DNA of 64,000 nucleotides from Calendula officinalis (GCA_963853835.1 OY970823.1:47963808-48027807); one strand, 5' to 3'. Counted from the stretch's first letter, positions 1 to 11,594 are shown. Notes: generated by a model not told the origin, from the sequence alone. Numbers and translations are program-made.

Positions 1-345
1 TTTCACCTCGGGCTTAGCCCTAGCATCACTCTGGCCACCCGTGGAGGATTTCCCCTCCCCGGTGCCACTACCCCCGGTTCTCTCATCCGACTTAGCCTCG
101 GATTCGCGGTCTCCACCCGACCTTTCACGGTCTCCAATAATACGGTGCACTTCTTCGGCCACCGTTCCCTTGATTTGATCGATAATAGTTTGGAGATCCG
201 CCATGGTCACCGGAGTTCTATTAGCTCCGACCTCCGACTCACCCATACGATGCAGCGACGGTTGACTTTCTTGTTCAACCACAACCTCAACATGTGGTAT
301 CTCCTCCTCCCGGCCCTCCGGGGCTCTACCACTTCTACGCGTGGT
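1..345 (-). CDS. Ty3/gypsy-type gag, N-terminal part (runs off the window)
   Basis: Read on the minus strand from an ATG at 343-345, the frame is open to the left edge (about 115 codons). It starts MVTTRRSGRAPEGREEE, contains a segment like 'MADLQTIIDQIKGTVAEEV', and becomes rich in G, S, E and K. This charged, low-complexity start followed by a short helical segment is typical of Gag in plant Ty3/gypsy elements. The position supports the call: a primer-binding site and an LTR lie just upstream at 585-2449. No capsid or zinc-knuckle region is inside the window, so the lineage within gypsy cannot be set. Plus-strand ORFs in this stretch are shadows. Confidence 0.6.
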
Positions 346-584
346 CACCATTTCTTTGATTCAAGACTATACGAAAGACATTAAACATTTAGTACCTTGT
401 GTACAACCCAATAGTCGCATAAGACTCAATATCCATGATCATATCAAATTTCATCGGTCCCCTAGGTTCAACCCTAAACTTAATATAAAGTCTCAAGGTC
501 AACCTACGATCTTAAGGAATCTTATATTCCTAATGCTACAGTCTAAGACTAGGATGGTCATTCAACCTAATTCACTTAAACTAT

Positions 585-598
585 AGCCCTGATACCAA
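585..598 (-). other. Primer-binding site of the left-edge LTR element
   Basis: The minus strand reads TTGGTATCAGGGC two bases inside the LTR boundary at 601. This matches the 3' end of plant initiator-tRNA-Met (TGGTATCAGAGC) with one change. It fixes the orientation of the element as minus, with its body to the left of the window. Confidence 0.7.
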
Positions 599-600
599 GT

Positions 601-2449
601 TGTAACACCTCAAATTTTAATGCAAAGCATTTACCCAAAATAAATCATTTTTAATAAATAGAAGAACTATTCCAAAATATGGATTTACAAAAACCTTTGG
701 TATGAAATCAGAGTATAAAGTTTCGGTGTTACAAAATATATCAAAACCAAAGCTAAGCATAAATCCAATCTAATGTTCTTCTAATCTAGATCCCGCATCT
801 CTATCCATGCGTACCTATGCCTTCGATCCCGAACCTGAGTACATAGCAAAACAAACAAGGAGTACGTGAGACAAAACGTCTCGTGAGCTACATGGGTTTA
901 GACCCAATAATAATAATAATAATCGTATGGCATATAGATAAACATGTAAGTAAATCATCCATCTAACTAGTCACCCTATTGTGACTCTAATACCTTGCTT
1001 TCCTAGCAATCATATCTAGTCATCGGGTTGCCCCCGAACTAACTAGAACCACCTTGACTTATTAACCGAAATCCATCGCCGTTAATAAGCCTCAAGATAC
1101 CGGCAAGAGGGATTCGCCCAATCTACAAATACCTGCCTTACTCACCGGACTACCTCCAGTTAGCAAGACTACTATCGTGGTGGAGTCGATGGGAATCCAC
1201 CCAACTGCCCCTCACACCACACCTCATGACCGGGGGTCCCCCGCATCATCACATCATCTCAACATATCATAACTCAATGGTTATGTCAATCTAGCTCTCG
1301 GCTATCACGTCTATCAACAAACAAGTTAGTTCAATACTATTATCGGTATAACTAACTACTAACTACTAGTCTACACAACTAAGCAAATAGACCATAATAC
1401 AAGTAATAAAGGGATTTCATAGGCTATGTACTCAGTAAATTTCCACACGTACTCACCTTAGTAACAAAGATGCTTTAACCGTATTCTTTCCGCCGGTTCC
1501 TTGCTCACAATTCGTCCACTTCAATACTTCACCGAATGTCTAAAACAATTATCACAACAAGATTATCATCACAAGCTACTACCAATGTGTTCATCTACCT
1601 CTAGATAACACCCATCAATCCATTTCCCCCAAATATGGTGATTTACCAAACCCTAGGTTTAACCAACCCGTAAGATTCTTACAAATCATAATCATACACT
1701 TGTTTTCCTTGTTAATATATCATCTATCAAGTGTATACACCATTTATATCACCATAACCCATAACCCCAAGAACTAGGGTTTCAACCCCAAGCTTCTAAA
1801 TCCTTAGATCTAAAGCTACAACTACAAAGGATTGAAGATATACCTTAAATCTTCAACTTGGAGTGAATAATCACAAGATTTGATGAAGAAATCGGCTCCA
1901 AATGATGGTTTACACCCAAAATCGTCCACAAACTCGAGAGGAAGAAAACTAGGGTTTTTCTTTGCATTTAATGAGCTCAAACCCGACTTTAATGCTGCAC
2001 GACCAGACTGTTAGGGCAAAGCCCATGTCCCTTGTTATCTTATGATTACAAAACAAACAAGTGGGGCAGATCTCATACTGAGCTACTCAGTATAGGTCTG
2101 ATACTGAGTAGATAGATGTCGATCAGATATGACAGCTCAAAACCTTTGAAGATGATCACAAATGAGTTGCACTGACCTACTCAGTATCGGTCTCATACTG
2201 AGCTACTCAGTATATGTCTGATACTGAGTAGAATGACCGAGTTATCTGTGCATGATCTTCTGCCCTCAACTTGTTGGTACTAGTGTTAAGTCTCAGTCCT
2301 ATACTGAGTGGTCAGTATTGGGCACTCAGTATTGGAACTCAGAATTGAAACTCAATACTGAGTAGAAGGACCGAGTTAATATTTCCATGTTTACTTAATT
2401 AGTCAAATCTTTTAATCATGGTATGTATTTATTAGAATTGGGAGTTACA
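601..2449 (-). repeat. 5' LTR of Ty3/gypsy-type element (about 1.85 kb)
   Basis: The inner edge is firm: TGTAACACC starts at 601 directly next to the primer-binding site. The outer edge is proposed at 2449, where GGGAGTTACA gives a TGTAAC/GTTACA terminal inverted repeat; TATAG at 2450-2454 would be the target duplication, but the partner is outside the window. At 2070-2365 the LTR carries an array of ATACTGAG and CTCAGTAT half-sites that form palindromes. The internal layout (microsatellite, long AT-rich block, 'actagggttt' box, palindrome array near one end) resembles the solo LTR at 55677-57983, which suggests related families. Confidence 0.6.
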
Positions 2450-2760
2450 TATAGAATAGAGTTAATTGTAAAACCTCTATACATTATAAATAGAGGTTTA
2501 GTCTTTAGTTGTTAAGCATCCTTTTGGATCCCGGTTGATCATTTTAAACCTTAAGCATATTATATATAGATTGTTTATTATATTTTTATTAATTAAAAAA
2601 TAAATTATATAATATTTTAATGTCAATTATTATAATATTTTTATATAAGACATTTTAAAAAATATTATATTTAGTAAAATGTAAAAAAAATGTCAAATTA
2701 TATGTAGGGGTATTTATAAAACATTTGAGATAAATAAATGTATATTAGAAATATTGTAAA
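2450..2760. other. AT-rich stretch without recognised gene
   Basis: Very AT-rich DNA with poly-A/T and no coding frame. It is the flank into which the left-edge LTR element inserted. I see no feature I can name. Confidence 0.5.
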
Positions 2761-3874
2761 AGAAAAAGCTTTTGGAAAGGTTAACCATTGGAGATGTAAT
2801 TTCTAAGACCGTTGTGTATGGGCAAAGCCCCGTTACCATGGTGGTGACCTGGCTGCTTCTCAACGGCGTGGGCGAGCGGGGAACACCGCCCCCCTTAATG
2901 GCGTGGGGTGCGGTGGTGGATTCTCGGGGCACGACAACGGGTGTCAACGGCTGGCGATGCTTCTTTTTTCGACCGTTGGGAGGAGCGGAAGGGTAACGGT
3001 CATATGACCGTTTGATTTATAAAAAAAAATTAATTTATTTATTTTTTCCCCTATATATACATACAATATACATTGTTTTTTACACAACCACAACCACATA
3101 ATCTCTACAAACTCTACAATCTTATTATTCTCAAAACCAAATTGCTTCCAACCAAAGCTCACCCGATCGAATCGTCCCCTGTAATCCCCAACACCAACGA
3201 GCAAAATCACCTTGGATTTGCCCACTTCGACCAATATGTTAATTTGCTCAACACATGAACTCCCATTCAACCAAATCCCCAATACCAACAACATCAATTC
3301 CAACACCCACAATTCTAAAACCAACCATTCCAACACCCACAGTTCCATAACCCACAATTTCAACCAACTCAATTTCAAAACCCTCCATTCCAAAACCCAC
3401 CATTCCAACCAACTCAATTTCAACAAAGTCAATTTCAAAGCGGACAATTCCAAAGTACACAATTCCAACAAGGCGGTAGCGGTAGCAAAGCAAAAAAGAA
3501 AGGAGGGGAAAACCAAGGAGAAAGTAGTTGTTGAGAATGACGGTCCAATGACTTGGACCACTGAAGAAGAAGTGGCTTTGTGTAAAGCTTAGTGCACCGC
3601 CTCAAAAGACCCAAAGGATGGGAATATTAAGAAAACGGTAGGGCTATGGGAGGCTGCGTCCAAAGTTTTTCACGATCTCATGAAGTACCCGGTGTACAGA
3701 AACCACGACCAACTGTCTGGGAAGTGGCTTCAACCAGTCATCATTTTAACAAAGTTTAACGGTAGCTACAACAAACTTATGTCTGAAAAACAGAGCGGGC
3801 AGAGTAATTTTGATGTTCTGGACGCAACAAGGCTAGAATACAAAGCTGGTGGGCGTCATGTTTTTGAGTCAGAA
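2760..3874 (+). pseudogene. PIF/Harbinger-type transposon remnant with broken ORF1 (SANT/Myb-like)
   Basis: A GC-rich leader (2800-3000) precedes a decayed protein gene. In one frame 3258-3520 encodes a glutamine-rich tract of repeated FQ/NPQFQ units. A frame change then leads to 'GPMTWTTEEEVALCKA', an in-frame TAG at 3590-3592 where a Trp would be expected, and 'DPKDGNIKKTVGLWEAASK', 'YPVYRNHDQLSGKW'. Such Q-rich plus SANT/Myb-like proteins are ORF1 of plant PIF/Harbinger transposons and are often misnamed 'glutathione S-transferase T3-like'. At least one frameshift and two stops show it is dead. Homology to the family seems lost after about 3874, just before the hAT insertion. The transposase ORF is not present. 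The identification rests on remembered family patterns. Confidence 0.55.
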
Positions 3875-3895
3875 AAGCAGTTGTTGGTCAACGAG

Positions 3896-4540
3896 TAGGC
3901 ATGTGATCAGTCCCAGAACCGGACCGGTCCGGACCGGAAACGGGAAACCCGGTTACCAAAAAACTGAGAGATTCCAAGACCGAAGACCGGACCGGTTAAA
4001 CCGGTCCCGGTTCGGTCGACTCGGGTCGGTCTTTAAGCGGTTCTGGAACCGGATAAACGCGGTTTAGTGCAGTTTTTCGTAGCCTTTTTTTTGCTATTTT
4101 TCCTTGGTTTTTTTTTGCTGTTTTGCAGTTTTTTGTTGTTGTTTTCCATTGATTTCTATTGATTTCGATGTGTTCTAGACTTGAAGAGTTGAAGAAGATG
4201 AATCGAGAGTGGAGATAGGGAAGACCGAATTTTGGAATCATGATGATGAATCGTGAGTACGTATATTGTGGAAAGATTGTTTTGGAAAGATGATATTATG
4301 TAAAAAACCGTCCATATCCCCTCCTTATTTAAAACATATTACAAAAATAAGAGATACCCTTTTCTTAACCGGTTCTAAACCCATAAAACCCGGGACTGAT
4401 CCGGCCCGGGACCGGTAAACCCGGGTATCAATTTTTGACGAAATATAGAACCGGGGACCGGACCGCCTAAGCCGGTTCCGGGTCGGCTCGGTTCCGGTCC
4501 CGGTTCGGTCCCGGTTTTTCGGTTCTGCTGCACATCCCTA
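3896..4540. mobile_element. Non-autonomous hAT element (645 bp) with perfect 8-bp target duplication
   Basis: The element begins TAGGCATGTG and ends CACATCCCTA, an inverted terminal repeat with one mismatch. It is flanked by the identical 8-mer TCAACGAG (3888-3895 and 4541-4548). Eight-base duplications and TAGGG-type ends define the hAT superfamily. Both subterminal regions are packed with CCGG-containing units such as GAACCGGACCGG and TCCCGGTTCGG, on opposite strands at the two ends, as expected for repeated transposase-binding sites. No transposase ORF is present. It sits at the decayed end of the Harbinger remnant and stops just upstream of the carboxylesterase promoter. Confidence 0.9.
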
Positions 4541-4557
4541 TCAACGAGTACTTTTTC

Positions 4558-4564
4558 TATATAA
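4558..4564 (+). promoter_or_regulatory. Probable TATA box of the carboxylesterase gene
   Basis: TATATAA lies 34 bp before the ATG at 4598 and 17 bp after the right end of the hAT element. The spacing implies a very short leader, or a start site slightly different from the usual 30 bp. Everything upstream of 4549 that could serve as promoter is transposon DNA. Confidence 0.4.
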
Positions 4565-4597
4565 TTGAAGTACTGAACATCATCTCTTCTCATTCCA

Positions 4598-5569
4598 ATG
4601 GATCCCAACGACGAAGAGTTAGTCATTGACCTTTCTCCATTCCTCCGTACCTACAAAAACGGCACCGTCGAGCGCCTCATATCATCCCCATTTGTCAAAC
4701 CTTCACCGGAAAACCACCCAAGAGACGGCGTCTGCTCCAAAGACGTCACCATCTCCCCCCACGTCTACGCCCGAATCTACCTCCCAACCCATACCTTAGC
4801 CACAAATCACACCGACAAGCTCCCCGTGTTGATATACTACCACGGCGGCGGTTTTTGTCTAGAATCAGCCTTCTGCGCACTCTTCCACAACTACGTAAAC
4901 ATCATCGTCTCAAAATCACAATCCTTAATTGCAATCTCTGTTGAGTACAGATTAGCCCCAGAAAACCCTTTACCCGCCGCTTACGAAGATTCATGGGTTG
5001 GTCTCAATTGGGTTACTTCCCATTCTCATCAACAAACCCACCCCCAAAACAGAGACCAATGGATACTTAAATTTGCAGATTTCGATCGCCTTTACTTAGG
5101 CGGAGATAGTGCCGGCGGTAACATTGTTCATAACATGGCGATCCGAGCAGCGGTGGAGGATTTGAAGGGCGGCGTGAAGATTCTTGGTGGGTTTCTGTCA
5201 CACCCGCATTTCTGGGGTTCGAAGGCGATTCGGTCGGAGGTGAGTGAGAACCGGGAGGAGAGTTGGTTGTCGAGGGTGTGGAGGGTTGTGTGGCCTGAGT
5301 CGCCCGGCGGTGATGATAATCCGGCGGTGAATCCGATGGCTGCGACGGTTGTGGGGTTGGGGTTTAGGAAGATGTTGGTGGTTGTGTCAGGGAATGATGG
5401 GATGCGAGATAGAGGTGTTGAGTATGTTGAATTTGTGAAGGCAAGTGGGTGGGGTGGTGTTGTGGAGTTGGTGGAATATGATGGGGAAGAACACTGCTTT
5501 CATCTTTTTAATCCACAATCTCAGAACTCAAAAGATGTTATCAATCGTTTGGTGTCTTTTGTGGGTTAG
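4598..5569 (+). CDS. Plant carboxylesterase (CXE family, alpha/beta hydrolase), 323 aa
   Basis: A complete single-exon gene, close to the usual 310-340 residues of plant class I carboxylesterases (hormone-sensitive-lipase-like, relatives of the GID1 receptor). The oxyanion-hole motif HGGG is at residues 82-85. The nucleophile elbow GDSAGG has Ser171, and the triad is completed by Asp267 (in SGNDGMRDRG) and His299 (in EEHCFH). All catalytic residues are present, so an active, probably cytosolic, esterase acting on short-chain or xenobiotic esters is likely. The intact triad argues against a GID1-type receptor, which has lost the catalytic His. There is no signal peptide. The start is chosen because MDPNDEELVIDLSPF is the normal N-terminus. 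The 5' half of the gene is C-rich and the 3' half G-rich in wobble positions. Confidence 0.92.
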   Translation: MDPNDEELVIDLSPFLRTYKNGTVERLISSPFVKPSPENHPRDGVCSKDVTISPHVYARIYLPTHTLATNHTDKLPVLIYYHGGGFCLESAFCALFHNYVNIIVSKSQSLIAISVEYRLAPENPLPAAYEDSWVGLNWVTSHSHQQTHPQNRDQWILKFADFDRLYLGGDSAGGNIVHNMAIRAAVEDLKGGVKILGGFLSHPHFWGSKAIRSEVSENREESWLSRVWRVVWPESPGGDDNPAVNPMAATVVGLGFRKMLVVVSGNDGMRDRGVEYVEFVKASGWGGVVELVEYDGEEHCFHLFNPQSQNSKDVINRLVSFVG

Positions 5570-6140
5570 TTTCCTGAAAATATAATCATAATGATGTATT
5601 ATTTGTCTGAAGTCTGATTTAGGGTGTGATCCGTGATAACTTGTTTGTGGTAATGTTTGATGGAATCTCAATAATTAATGTTGGATGATATCTGTAAATA
5701 ATTTAGACTTGTATATTAGATCAGTAGTAAGAAAAGTATGTTTAATTTTCTGTATGTTTGTTGATTAAGAAGAAATTCTCTTCTTAATGAAATTAGAGGC
5801 TTATCAACGAGCTCCAAGTTAGACTTCTTATATGAAGATGTAATTAACTTACCTAAAAGTTCATTGCGTAGAATGTATTTTCAGTTTTATTATTTAATAT
5901 GAGAAACTTCTGTTTTCTACCAATTTATATAGAAAAACGACCTGAGGGGAATGGAAAGGGAAAGTGGCGGTAGGTTGCGACGTATAGGGTCGATTGTCTA
6001 CTTCAAAGACGCGCGATAAAAAATGTTTTTATAAATATGAATAAATTATACAAATTGTCTTTATCGTATATACTAAATTTTATCAGTTCTATTTAGTTTA
6101 AAAAATTACAAAAGTAGTCCTTATATTTAAAAAAACATTT
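5570..6140. other. 3' flank of the carboxylesterase gene, no further gene seen
   Basis: AT-rich sequence with poly-T and AATAA-like signals (for example AATAAT near 5670) that could serve in 3' end formation. There is no ORF of note, and no repeat boundary could be fixed. Confidence 0.4.
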
Positions 6141-6148
6141 GCACTTAT

Positions 6149-6327
6149 GGTCCTTTTGGCTTAACGGAGTTAACCTTTCTGTTAAGTCCATCATGTGCGG
6201 TGCACATAAGGGTGACCATCACCACACCCTTCTTCACCCTACGACACCATCGCCGTCACTGACATACTTTGCCGCCTGTCATGAGGGACTTAACAGAAAA
6301 TTTCAACACCGTAAAGCCAAAAACACC
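6149..6327. repeat. Remnant of foldback-type repeat (same family as 23208-24942)
   Basis: Bases 6149-6189 (TTTTGGCTTAACGGAGTTAA, then TTCTGTTAAGTCC) pair as an imperfect inverted repeat with 6283-6327. The centre resembles the 'catgtgcgg.gcacat' core of the long foldback element at 23208-24942. It is non-coding and decayed. No target duplication was found. Confidence 0.4.
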
Positions 6328-6329
6328 AC

Positions 6330-7119
6330 ATGTGAATAACCTTTATAAAATAATCACTACTAATGTATATATCTGAAATGTATAATTAGATATATATCTG
6401 AAATGTAGTGCAATTAATTCAAGTTTTTGGAAGGATTAGTTAAAGCTATTCCTATTATTAAACTTTAGCCACTTCGATGATGAAACATTGCAGCCCATCC
6501 AGTCAGCTTATAAAAGGTGGTAAGTTTTAAATTATTATTTTTTGAAACATTTACCATAACTTGAGTCTTTTTGAATTTCTTGGCATAAAGATCGTTATCT
6601 AATCATTAAAAGATAGTTTAAGTACGTTTTAACCAAAACAATTTTGATTTCTGATCAACCATAGCTTGCGAATGATTTCTTAAAAATCACGGATTCGATC
6701 TCTCATTAGGTAAACATTACCAATTTACCACGAGAAGGTTCGGAAACGGTAACAACAATTATGTCATGCATGAGCGGAACTCCACTACCCTAATAGCCCT
6801 TGGAATACCCCTTAAAATTAAAAAAATATACCTGGTTTCTGATCATTTCTATCAAAGATATGATGCATCCTTCTATTTATTATGTGTCATTTTTTATTTT
6901 ATCTTTTTGCCTCTTAAATTTGTTTTCTACTTTATGTTTTGTTTTGTACGAGGTATTTCACGGCGGGGGAAAAATACGAAAGTTTAACACGCAAGCATGT
7001 TTTCATACACATAGATGATACAAAAACAGAAGCATTGTTCGTACAACAAAATCTTTTTACTCTTAGGTTCGTTGTCATACACAATTGCGCCAAAGCGTGC
7101 CTGAAGCATGAGCATCATA
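6330..7119. other. AT-rich intergenic DNA, nothing recognised
   Basis: Only short, overlapping, non-homologous frames occur. No TIRs, LTR ends or RNA genes could be supported. Confidence 0.4.
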
Positions 7120-7374
7120 TCACATTTGATTCCCGTTGTTATATAACCTAATTTTAAACTCGGGACATTCTAGATGAGCATTAGAGTAGCATTTGTGCTG
7201 AGCCACCCTTGAAGAGGACGATGTGCCAACATTATTCTGATGATCAGTAACATTTTGACTACAAAGTTGATCCACGCTAACAAGACACTTAGGCGCACCA
7301 TGAGAAGAAAAACCAATGTAAGGTGCTGAATCATGAGAGACCCTTCGTAACAGTCGAAGCCATGAAGAAGACAT
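7120..7374 (-). CDS. Short ORF of unknown function (84 aa), possible gene fragment
   Basis: The frame MSSSWLRLLRRVSHDSAP... has an N-terminus rich in Ser and Arg with no early acidic residue, as in many mitochondrial targeting peptides. Its base composition is less AT-biased than the surroundings. I do not recognise the rest of the protein. It could be the first exon or a retro-copied piece of a mitochondrial-protein gene, or a chance ORF. No donor site clearly decides between these. Confidence 0.2.
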   Translation of the reverse strand: MSSSWLRLLRRVSHDSAPYIGFSSHGAPKCLVSVDQLCSQNVTDHQNNVGTSSSSRVAQHKCYSNAHLECPEFKIRLYNNGNQM

Positions 7375-10300
7375 AATTGTTAAACCATCAATGTCGGGTG
7401 ATTGGCTAACCTTAATTAGTGTTGTTGTAGGCTAACCCTAATTATACAGAAGTTAGTAATAATAAATCTTGAACAATTAATATGTTGTAGGCTAACCTCA
7501 AATATATGATCAAATATGAATCTGCATATATCGGTTAATACACAATGCATGTATCTGCAAATACAGAACTACAGATCAAACTGATGGAATACATAAGGGT
7601 TAGGGTTAAAACACTAAAACATGCCTCAACAAAGCTAGAACATTATAAAAGTCATGGAATCAAACTGATGGATAATTATTCTGTTGTATAAAAACGTAAT
7701 ATTATAAAAGTCATGGATATTTGATATCTAAAGTGAGACTTTTGCTACATTCATGGAATCAAACTAATTTTGATTACAAAAGTCAAAAATCAAAACAACC
7801 ATGAAATATGAATTACTTACATATTTCCAGCCATGAAACATTTATGCATAAAAAGATAACTATGATTTTTAGATATTGAATATAGATCAGTATTAGCTGG
7901 AAATTTGTAAAAACATTGAATATAAAAACCGTAATTTAGTATTAGAATCAATTAAAAACACAATATGTAAATTAATATTATGTTTACACTTTTATGATAG
8001 TACAATATTGTAGAAACATTTATGGCTATAATTATGAAAATCCTAAGTGACATTGTAATTACATTTGAAATTTGAATTTCAAATAAATTCAAACATTATC
8101 TAAACAAACCTGGTGAGCAGCGAGCTTGTAGCCAGCGGACGGGTGGAAAACAGGCCGCTAAATCATCTCATACCACGTTGTTTCCTCGAAAGTAATCCGA
8201 ATGAATATCCCATTGGTTCAAAAGCAACTTCAGGTCGCCATTGGTCCACAAACAAAACATCATCGTCTGTATGCAACATTTATAAAACCATAAATCAGAA
8301 AGTGAAATGAAGGATATCATTATTAAAAAAAAGTTAAAGTATAATAGGCTTCAAGTCTTGTTAGGATATCATTAATAAACTCTATCAGTTATTAATCATT
8401 CAATGACTAATTTCCTTCCTTATATTTTTTGTTCTTATTTCTTGAGTTTTTTCAGGTTTCAAGTCTGCTTGTAGAATTTTGTTAGGCTTCATGTCTGCTT
8501 ATGTAAGCCTTACTGCCATTTTAAAAATTAGAAACAACTTTAGAAATAGAAATCATTCTAACATACACCATAAATTAAACAGATTAATTTCTATGATAAA
8601 TTGATAATAGATCAGTAATATGAAAACAAACAAAATTAATTTAACAATTTTGAAAACTTTAAAATTATATCGTCATTTCAGCAACAAAGTTATGGATCAT
8701 ACCTTACCTTGAAGGACAACCACAAAAAAGCTCCAGATATTAATAGTGTTTAAACGCATCAATAGTCAAACTTGTGAGACCCTCTTGCTATGTCTTTAAT
8801 TCCAAGAACTTCCTTAATGAAAATATTTTTCTGAAAAACTACTGAAAGTCAGAAATAGAGATCTCCAAAAGAAAATAGAACACAAATACAATGAGCTTTT
8901 TAAAACAAATAATTATTTGTGATTATCCATAGATTTTTCAAATTTTCAAGTTAAGCCACCATACCTCCATGACACACAACCACAAACACGCCTAAAATGA
9001 AAGAATCGGACACAAACAACCAAATCTGATTGTAGAATATAAATCAAATATATATGAATATAAACCCAAAATTCATAAACATAAATATAAAATCTAAAGT
9101 GAAAATCAATATATATTTCAAAACTTTGAGATCTGGTTCTTCAAAAACCTACATAAATAAAATACATGAAACAAAGTTAGATATTCTAACATTGAAATAG
9201 GAATCATGATTCAAATTATGAGTTATGAGTCTGGCCCATGTTTTGTTGATCTTTTTGGTGTGACATGCTTCTCTTCCTCAGCATTTTTCACACACCCTGT
9301 TCCAAAAAAACACCAAAATATATAAATAAAAATCATTAATTTGATTTAATGTTTCAGAAAATATATTCAAATGCAAAGATCTAGAAATCATCATTTAATT
9401 CTAGCAATCAAAGTAGAAAAATACCCCAATCAGATGCAGTTTTAGAACACTATTATGTTTTGATTACGATCAAACATGATGGACCATAACCCATGAATCA
9501 TATTCAAGCTTCAGTTATCCACATTGATAATGCAAATTAATATACATGAAAGATATTAACAAAACCTAAAACCCAGAAATTATATAATCCTAAAATGCAA
9601 CGAACAAAACAAAAACAGAAATTACATGGTTGGCTTCAGTCGCCGGCAGTGATGACACCAAACGTGGAGATGGGGATTCCTTATGTACAGTTGTGGGTCG
9701 GAATTTTGATTGTAAAAGAAAAACAGATTTGTAAAAGGAGGAAAGAGGGAAGAGATAATCGGTATTTCGATTTGAGTGGTGGATGGTCGACAAAGATGGT
9801 TGACACTGTGGTTGGACAGCCGGTGGTGAAACCCTAAAGAGTAGCAGTTGTTGATGATGGTTGAAGCTTGGAGATGGTTTATGAAACCCTAAAACGTAGC
9901 AGTGAAGAATTAAGTAATGGATGGATATTACTATACAAAATCAGGAGTTTGGGAAGAGATATAAGCATGGTGATCGGAATGGTAATACCCCGATTTTCTG
10001 GGGAAAAGGACAATGAAAGCATGTAAAAAATGAGATGAATTTGGGGCAAATGAAAAACTTTAAGCTTTCTCTCTCTGTGTGAAATTAAGAAAGGAAGAAT
10101 CCTATTCATCAACCGTAGATGAATACGATTTTCCTCTCGAGTTCTTGTGTTCCTTTCCGTTTTCTTGATGGGCTTTTTATATGTGCAAACGTTCTAAATG
10201 TAAAACAATCGAATTCCAGAATTTTCAAAGGATTTCAAAAAACCAGCCCACAAAGATGCATAATAGATTTTAAAAAATAATAATTAGTTAGATTATATAT

Positions 10301-10478
10301 ACATTAACTCATTTTTAACTCCATTAATTTAACTATGTTCCTTATTTTAGGAATATCCAAATAACTCCTCCAATCAAATTGAAAGATTGTCATTCTTATT
10401 CATTCTTATTAACTGCCATAAGGCTGTAATTATCAAAACTTCTTATTTAATTATAGGATTTGCTAACCATTGCCCTTA
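7375..10478. other. AT-rich intergenic region, possible decayed transcription unit on minus strand
   Basis: Small GC-richer islands at about 8110-8270, 9600-9840 and 9900-10140 stand out from very AT-rich DNA. The island ending near 10140 reads on the minus strand like a leader (CT/GA-rich, ATG at 10112) but gives no recognisable protein. The islands could be exons of an unrecognised minus-strand gene or of a non-coding transcript. I cannot join them into a reading frame. About 50 bp near 10156-10210 recur in diverged form near 11140-11190. Confidence 0.25.
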
Positions 10479-10624
10479 GGGCAATGGTTAAGAATGATTA
10501 AAGTGGTTAATGTACAACAAAGAAAATATAATTAATTAAAGTTGGTTAATAAAATGCATGGGGGTGCTTTTTATTAGGTAGTTTACAATTAATTTAAGTC
10601 ATAAAATTTTCTTAACCATTGCCC
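10479..10624. mobile_element. Tourist-like MITE (146 bp) with TTA duplication
   Basis: The element starts GGGCAATGGTTAAGAA and ends TTCTTAACCATTGCCC, a perfect 16-bp terminal inverted repeat, flanked by TTA on both sides (10476-10478 and 10625-10627). A 3-bp TTA duplication and GGG-type ends fit PIF/Harbinger-derived Tourist MITEs. The left target sequence, AACCATTGCCC, is itself a copy of the element's own end, so it may have landed in a relative. Confidence 0.75.
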
Positions 10625-10627
10625 TTA

Positions 10628-11594
10628 AGACACTTGTTAGCATTTCTCTTTAGTTATTTAGTTACTATATCCTTTTTATTTATTTTTATATCCTGTAATC
10701 CCGGTTTCGACTCGCTTGCATGCCTACTAATCCCAGCATGATCATCGCTTTGCAGGTAACCCAAAGTTAGTGTGGGGGAACGTTTATGGCTGCAAGAGGG
10801 TATTTATTTAGCTCATGACCAAAATTAAACCTATAACATCCTTAAAATTTCACCCTTATGAATTAAAATGTTTCTAGCAAAGCCAAAACAATTAAAGGGC
10901 TTTTCTTGCAGCGAGAGGAGAGGAGAAAGTCTTCTGTGTGATATCTTTCCTTTGCTAAGTGGAAGTGGGAACTATATAAGATCTATTATACATCCCTTTC
11001 TTGGGCACAGTTAAAGACCTTACAACTAAGGGCTTCAAGCGATACCTTTAAGCTCACCTAACTTGGTTCTAGTGTTGTGACTGGCACTCTACCAAATCCA
11101 TCTATTCTTGGATTCACTACTAAACCCTCAACCTTACCGGTTTCTTGATGGGCTTTATATGTCCAACCTTCTAGAGGTAAAATGATCAAAATTTAATGTT
11201 TTGTTTGATTATTTAGTTACTATATCTTAGTAATATTGTAATCGTAAGATGTAAAACAAACATTAATTAGTTAGGATGGTTATAAAGTCATATATTTGTA
11301 CTTAAATAAATTTTTATTAGTTCTAGTATTCAATAATATCAAATTGGTATTCATAAAATAGAAATCGAACATTCTAAATAAACAAGAACTTTTTTTAGTA
11401 AAATATGAGAGTGCAAGAATTTATAGTTCACATATATTATATCAAACGTTCTAAATAAATAAGAACTTTCTTTTTGTAACATATCAAAGTCTAAATAAAT
11501 AATAGTAGTATATAGCACCGTTACAAGTTTATTATACTCATATTCTAAGTTTATAGCATTGTTTTACTTTTCTAGATTTGTAAAAATTTATAAA
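10628..11594. other. Intergenic flank of Copia-1, no gene recognised
   Basis: It contains a GC-richer piece (10690-11160) with no open frame and a diverged copy of the 10156-10210 sequence at about 11140-11190. The remainder, up to the target duplication of Copia-1, is AT-rich. Confidence 0.3.

Noticed and set aside
2944..3561. 205-aa minus-strand ORF with W/L-rich repeats
   Set aside because: It is antisense of the glutamine-rich tract of the Harbinger ORF1 remnant.
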